Of a stretch of DNA of 8,566 bases, positions 6,928 through 8,566 are shown piece by piece (position 1 is the first letter of the stretch; every line of letters begins with the position of its first letter). The position numbers were made by a program, and so were the translations under genes. Location of the stretch: contig CAKZXL010000245.1 in assembly GCA_937883885.1 (NCBI GenBank), positions 1-8,566 of the forward strand. Direction: 5' to 3'. This stretch comes from an uncultured Aquincola sp. (lineage in GTDB: Bacteria > Pseudomonadota > Gammaproteobacteria > Burkholderiales > Burkholderiaceae). A model generated the notes under the pieces. That model was not told the origin of the DNA and did not search any database. It saw nothing but the letters and a program-made list of their open reading frames with translations.

Positions 6928-7707
6928 TCAGGCGGGGCGTGCGCGGCGGCGGGCCAGGCCGCCGACCAGGCCCAGCCCGGCCAGCAGCAGCGCCGTGGTG
7001 CCGGGCTCGGGCACCGCGGCCACGGTCACGGCCAGGCCGTAGCTGGGCAGCGCGGCGCTGGCCTGCGCGGCGTAGTCCGCGCCCCCGACGAACAGCGAGT
7101 AATCGCCCGGCCCGAGCGTGAAGCGGGCCGTCACCGTGCCGTCGGCCAGGCCGTCACCCACCAGGCCGGCCGCGCTGCCGAAGTTGCCGGCATCACCGTC
7201 CACCGCGTAGCCGACGAAGCGGAAGCTGGACAAGGCCGCGGGCTGGGCGGCGTTGCCGTCGTTGCCGATGCGCCAGTCGCCCGTGGCCACCCAGGCCCCT
7301 TCCTTGGCGACGCCAGGCAGGCTGGCCAGGTAGTCCAGCGTGATGGCCGCGCCGTCATGGTCGGCCGAGGCCGGCGACACATGGGCCAGGCCTTCGTACA
7401 GAGAAAAGCCGGGCAGCAGGCCGCCGATGGAGGTGGCCGTGGCACCGGCGTTGGCGGCAGCGGTGATCTCCAGCGTCAAGGTGCTGTCGAGGTGGAAGCG
7501 GAAGGCGCGCGAGCGGTGGCTGTCGCCGAAGTCGGCGTCGGTGGCGTCGGCCCAACCGTAGTTGCCGCTCACGGCCTGGTTGCTGATGGTGGTGAAGCTG
7601 TCGGCTTGCAAGCTGCCGAAGTCGCGGCCGCCATAACCAATGTGGGCAGCGGCGGGCACGGAAGCGGCCGCAGCAGCGGCGAGAAAGAACAGGCGAACGG
7701 AAGTCAT
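6928..7707 (-). CDS. PEP-CTERM sorting domain-containing protein 1
   Basis: This is a secreted protein of 259 residues, predicted to be handled by exosortase. The start at the ATG at 7707 gives a compact signal peptide, MTSVRLFFLAAAAAASVPAAA; a GTG 39 nt upstream would add a polar leader and is less likely. Cleavage after AAA would expose histidine as residue 1 of the mature protein (HIGYGGRDFG). Other histidines are H64, H72, H109 and H117, and there is no cysteine. The C-terminus is VPEPG (232-236), a hydrophobic stretch, then ARRRARPA. Beta-type segments such as STLTLEITA (75-83) and GDYSLFVGGA (201-210) resemble those in PEP-CTERM protein 2. Only 32 nt separate its stop from the MbnP-family gene, so the two are probably co-transcribed. 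A role as an extracellular copper-binding or matrix protein is a hypothesis; no enzyme motif is recognisable. Confidence 0.92.
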   Translation of the reverse strand: MTSVRLFFLAAAAAASVPAAAHIGYGGRDFGSLQADSFTTISNQAVSGNYGWADATDADFGDSHRSRAFRFHLDSTLTLEITAAANAGATATSIGGLLPGFSLYEGLAHVSPASADHDGAAITLDYLASLPGVAKEGAWVATGDWRIGNDGNAAQPAALSSFRFVGYAVDGDAGNFGSAAGLVGDGLADGTVTARFTLGPGDYSLFVGGADYAAQASAALPSYGLAVTVAAVPEPGTTALLLAGLGLVGGLARRRARPA

Positions 7708-7851
7708 GTCGATCGGCGATGACAAAAAAGACAAGCGCAGGCGCACACCCGTCCGCTGCCTGGCCTCAGCGGCAGGCCGTGCGGAATAGGGGCGATGACG
7801 GGGGGAGACCGGGGCGACGCGAGCCGGCCGCGCCGGGCTTCAGGCCTTCAG

Positions 7852-7881
7852 CGTCGGGGATGGCATCGGGGATGGCGTCGG
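7852..7881. repeat. Short tandem repeat, 12-bp unit, about 2.5 copies
   Basis: CGTCGGGGATGG, CATCGGGGATGG, then CGTCGG in the non-coding gap. The second unit differs from the first at one base. Probably slippage in neutral DNA. Confidence 0.6.
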
Positions 7882-7949
7882 TGGAACACGCACAGGCAGC
7901 GGCACGCTCGACTGCTCAGCAGCGAACGGACAGATGCAGCGGATGGACC

Positions 7950-7966
7950 AGACCGGCGGACGGTCT
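7950..7966 (-). other. Small hairpin downstream of the DUF2946 gene
   Basis: AGACCG and CGGTCT form a perfect 6-bp stem with a 5-nt loop about 22 nt after the DUF2946 stop codon. There is no T-run after it, so it is at most a weak or factor-assisted terminator, or an mRNA 3' end structure. Confidence 0.3.
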
Positions 7967-7988
7967 CAGGGGCAGCGAAGAAGGCTGC

Positions 7989-8351
7989 TCAGGCGCGCGC
8001 GGGCGGACCGCGAGGCGGCAGCGGCGCGGCAGTGGCCGCTGCCAGGCGTGCGGCCGGGATGGCCTGCATCACATACGCCAGCGGCGACAGCGGCAAGACC
8101 TGGGGCACCACTGCAGCCGGCGGTGGTGCGCTGCCCAGGGTGCACAGCGGGCACTCGGTGCCATGGCCCTGGGCAGGCGATGCGTCGTCCTGACCATCGG
8201 CCAGCACGAGCTTGACGACACCGGAGGCGCTGCACACCAGGTTCATGGACTGCGGATGCAGCAGCGGCATCAAGGCCATGTTGAACACGGCCACGATGAA
8301 CGCAGCCAGCAACAGCCGGCAGGTCCAGGGGGCGTGGCGCAAGGCATTCAT
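7989..8351 (-). CDS. DUF2946-family small membrane protein with CPLC motif
   Basis: A 120-residue protein resembling the DUF2946 family, whose members commonly sit next to copper-uptake or copper-resistance genes. A hydrophobic segment at residues 12-31 (RLLLAAFIVAVFNMALMPLL) is a membrane anchor or uncleaved signal. It is followed by C40 and then the family's hallmark region HGTECPLC (63-70), where H63, C67 and C70 could bind metal. A second moderately hydrophobic stretch (about 79-110) precedes a Pro/Arg-rich tail. The ATG at 8351 gives a start matching the family's usual length; no strong ribosome binding site is seen. It is the first gene on the minus strand here, separated from the packed operon by 281 nt, so it may be transcribed with it or alone. 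A copper-related role is inferred from the family and from the MbnP/MbnH genes next door. Confidence 0.8.
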   Translation of the reverse strand: MNALRHAPWTCRLLLAAFIVAVFNMALMPLLHPQSMNLVCSASGVVKLVLADGQDDASPAQGHGTECPLCTLGSAPPPAAVVPQVLPLSPLAYVMQAIPAARLAAATAAPLPPRGPPARA

Positions 8352-8566
8352 GGCGCACCGATTATGTGCTGCGTGTACGTCGTTCGTGAAGTACTTCCTG
8401 AGAATAAGGATCCTCTTGCAGTTGTCTATGCAACTTCGTGCAGACGAGCCTGCGCGCGGGTGCCCGACGGGTTTTCACCAGTGCACGCCGGGAGCTTCTC
8501 CGTGGTGTGTGCAGCCACGGGCTGAGTAAGGTCGGCCTCACACACAGAGGCGGCCGTCAGCGGTCG
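8352..8566 (-). promoter_or_regulatory. Upstream region with probable promoter/operator of the DUF2946 gene
   Basis: No gene is seen in this stretch. The part nearest the gene (about 8385-8440) is noticeably more AT-rich than the rest of the window and holds three short dyads: GAAGTACTTC (8388-8397), AGGATCCT (8407-8414), and TTGCA with TGCAA (8416-8420 and 8429-8433), the last overlapping AGTTG with CAACT (8420-8424 and 8431-8435). On the minus strand TTGCAT (8433-8428) could serve as a -35 box and a TTATTC-like hexamer farther on as a weak -10, but the spacing is not ideal. Farther upstream lie a CCGTGG/CCACGG hairpin (8500-8520) and a GCCTC/GAGGC hairpin (8535-8551). The gene upstream is beyond the window. 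Confidence 0.4.

Larger units (their letters stand above)
7708..7988. other. Intergenic region between the DUF2946 and PEP-CTERM genes
   Basis: No convincing gene on either strand. It contains a TTTTTT run on the minus strand (7723-7728) just upstream of the PEP-CTERM gene, without a strong preceding stem, 2.5 copies of a 12-bp repeat (7852-7881) and a small hairpin (7950-7966). Its length leaves room for a separate promoter for the 7707-leftward operon, but I see no clear -35/-10 pair. The minus-strand frame reading DAIPDAIPDAEG has no start codon. Confidence 0.5.

Noticed and set aside
7723..7728. Intrinsic terminator at the TTTTTT run on the minus strand
   Set aside because: The preceding sequence forms only a GCGC/GCGC stem with a 2-nt loop, too weak, and the run is about 15 nt from the PEP-CTERM start.
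7708..7988. Cobalamin or other riboswitch in the gap before PEP-CTERM protein 1
   Set aside because: I looked for the conserved core boxes of the B12 riboswitch and found none; no other aptamer pattern is recognisable.
8399..8414. Fur-box-like sequence TGAGAATAAGGATCCT
   Set aside because: Only the left half resembles the Fur consensus; the right half does not complete the dyad.
7719..8525. 268-residue plus-strand frame across the intergenic regions and DUF2946 gene
   Set aside because: No motif or plausible start signal, low-complexity composition, and it is antisense to a DUF2946 gene with its CPLC motif.
1..8566. Methanobactin biosynthesis cluster
   Set aside because: Only the MbnP/MbnH pair is present; no precursor peptide, MbnB/MbnC, MATE exporter or TonB-dependent receptor is seen. 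This pair is widespread outside methanobactin clusters.
1..8566. tRNA, rRNA, CRISPR array, insertion sequence or attachment site
   Set aside because: No cloverleaf, spaced repeat array, transposase frame or terminal inverted repeats were seen on either strand.

Overview
The window is very GC-rich DNA, and every gene I can support lies on the minus strand. The long plus-strand open frames are GC-driven shadows. Two exosortase-type PEP-CTERM proteins, long Ala-rich lipoproteins and a DUF2946 protein suggest a betaproteobacterium of the Burkholderiales (Rubrivivax/Leptothrix/Roseateles type). That placement is inference from gene content and composition, not from a marker gene.

Layout in the direction of transcription (right to left): 8566-8352, an upstream region with several short palindromes and relatively AT-rich DNA, the likely promoter/operator; 8351-7989, a small DUF2946 membrane protein with a CPLC motif; 7988-7708, a gap of about 280 bases with no convincing gene; 7707-6928, PEP-CTERM protein 1; 6895-4454, an unusually long MbnP-family lipoprotein (813 aa) whose C-terminal third is the four-Cys MbnP copper-binding domain, preceded by a duplicated Cys-containing module and an Ala/Glu coiled coil; 4457-3291, MbnH, the di-heme partner enzyme; 3343-2072, a predicted outer-membrane beta-barrel protein; 2004-1168, PEP-CTERM protein 2, paralogous to the first; 1121 to the left edge, a second and distinct di-heme peroxidase-family protein, cut by the window.

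The six genes from 7707 leftward are tightly packed (32-nt gap, ATGA overlap, 53-nt overlap, 67-nt gap, 46-nt gap) and look like one operon. MbnH enzymes are known to oxidise a Trp of MbnP to kynurenine, creating a copper site, so the core of the locus is an MbnP/MbnH pair outside any methanobactin context (no MbnA/B/C or TonB receptor is visible). All products carry export signals: two or three lipoproteins, two PEP-CTERM proteins, a barrel and an inner-membrane protein. The working model is an envelope copper-handling or redox-modification system whose members span the inner membrane, outer membrane and exosortase-sorted cell surface. Two of the secreted proteins would begin with histidine after signal-peptide cleavage, a feature of histidine-brace copper proteins. 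The substrate and physiological role remain inference.
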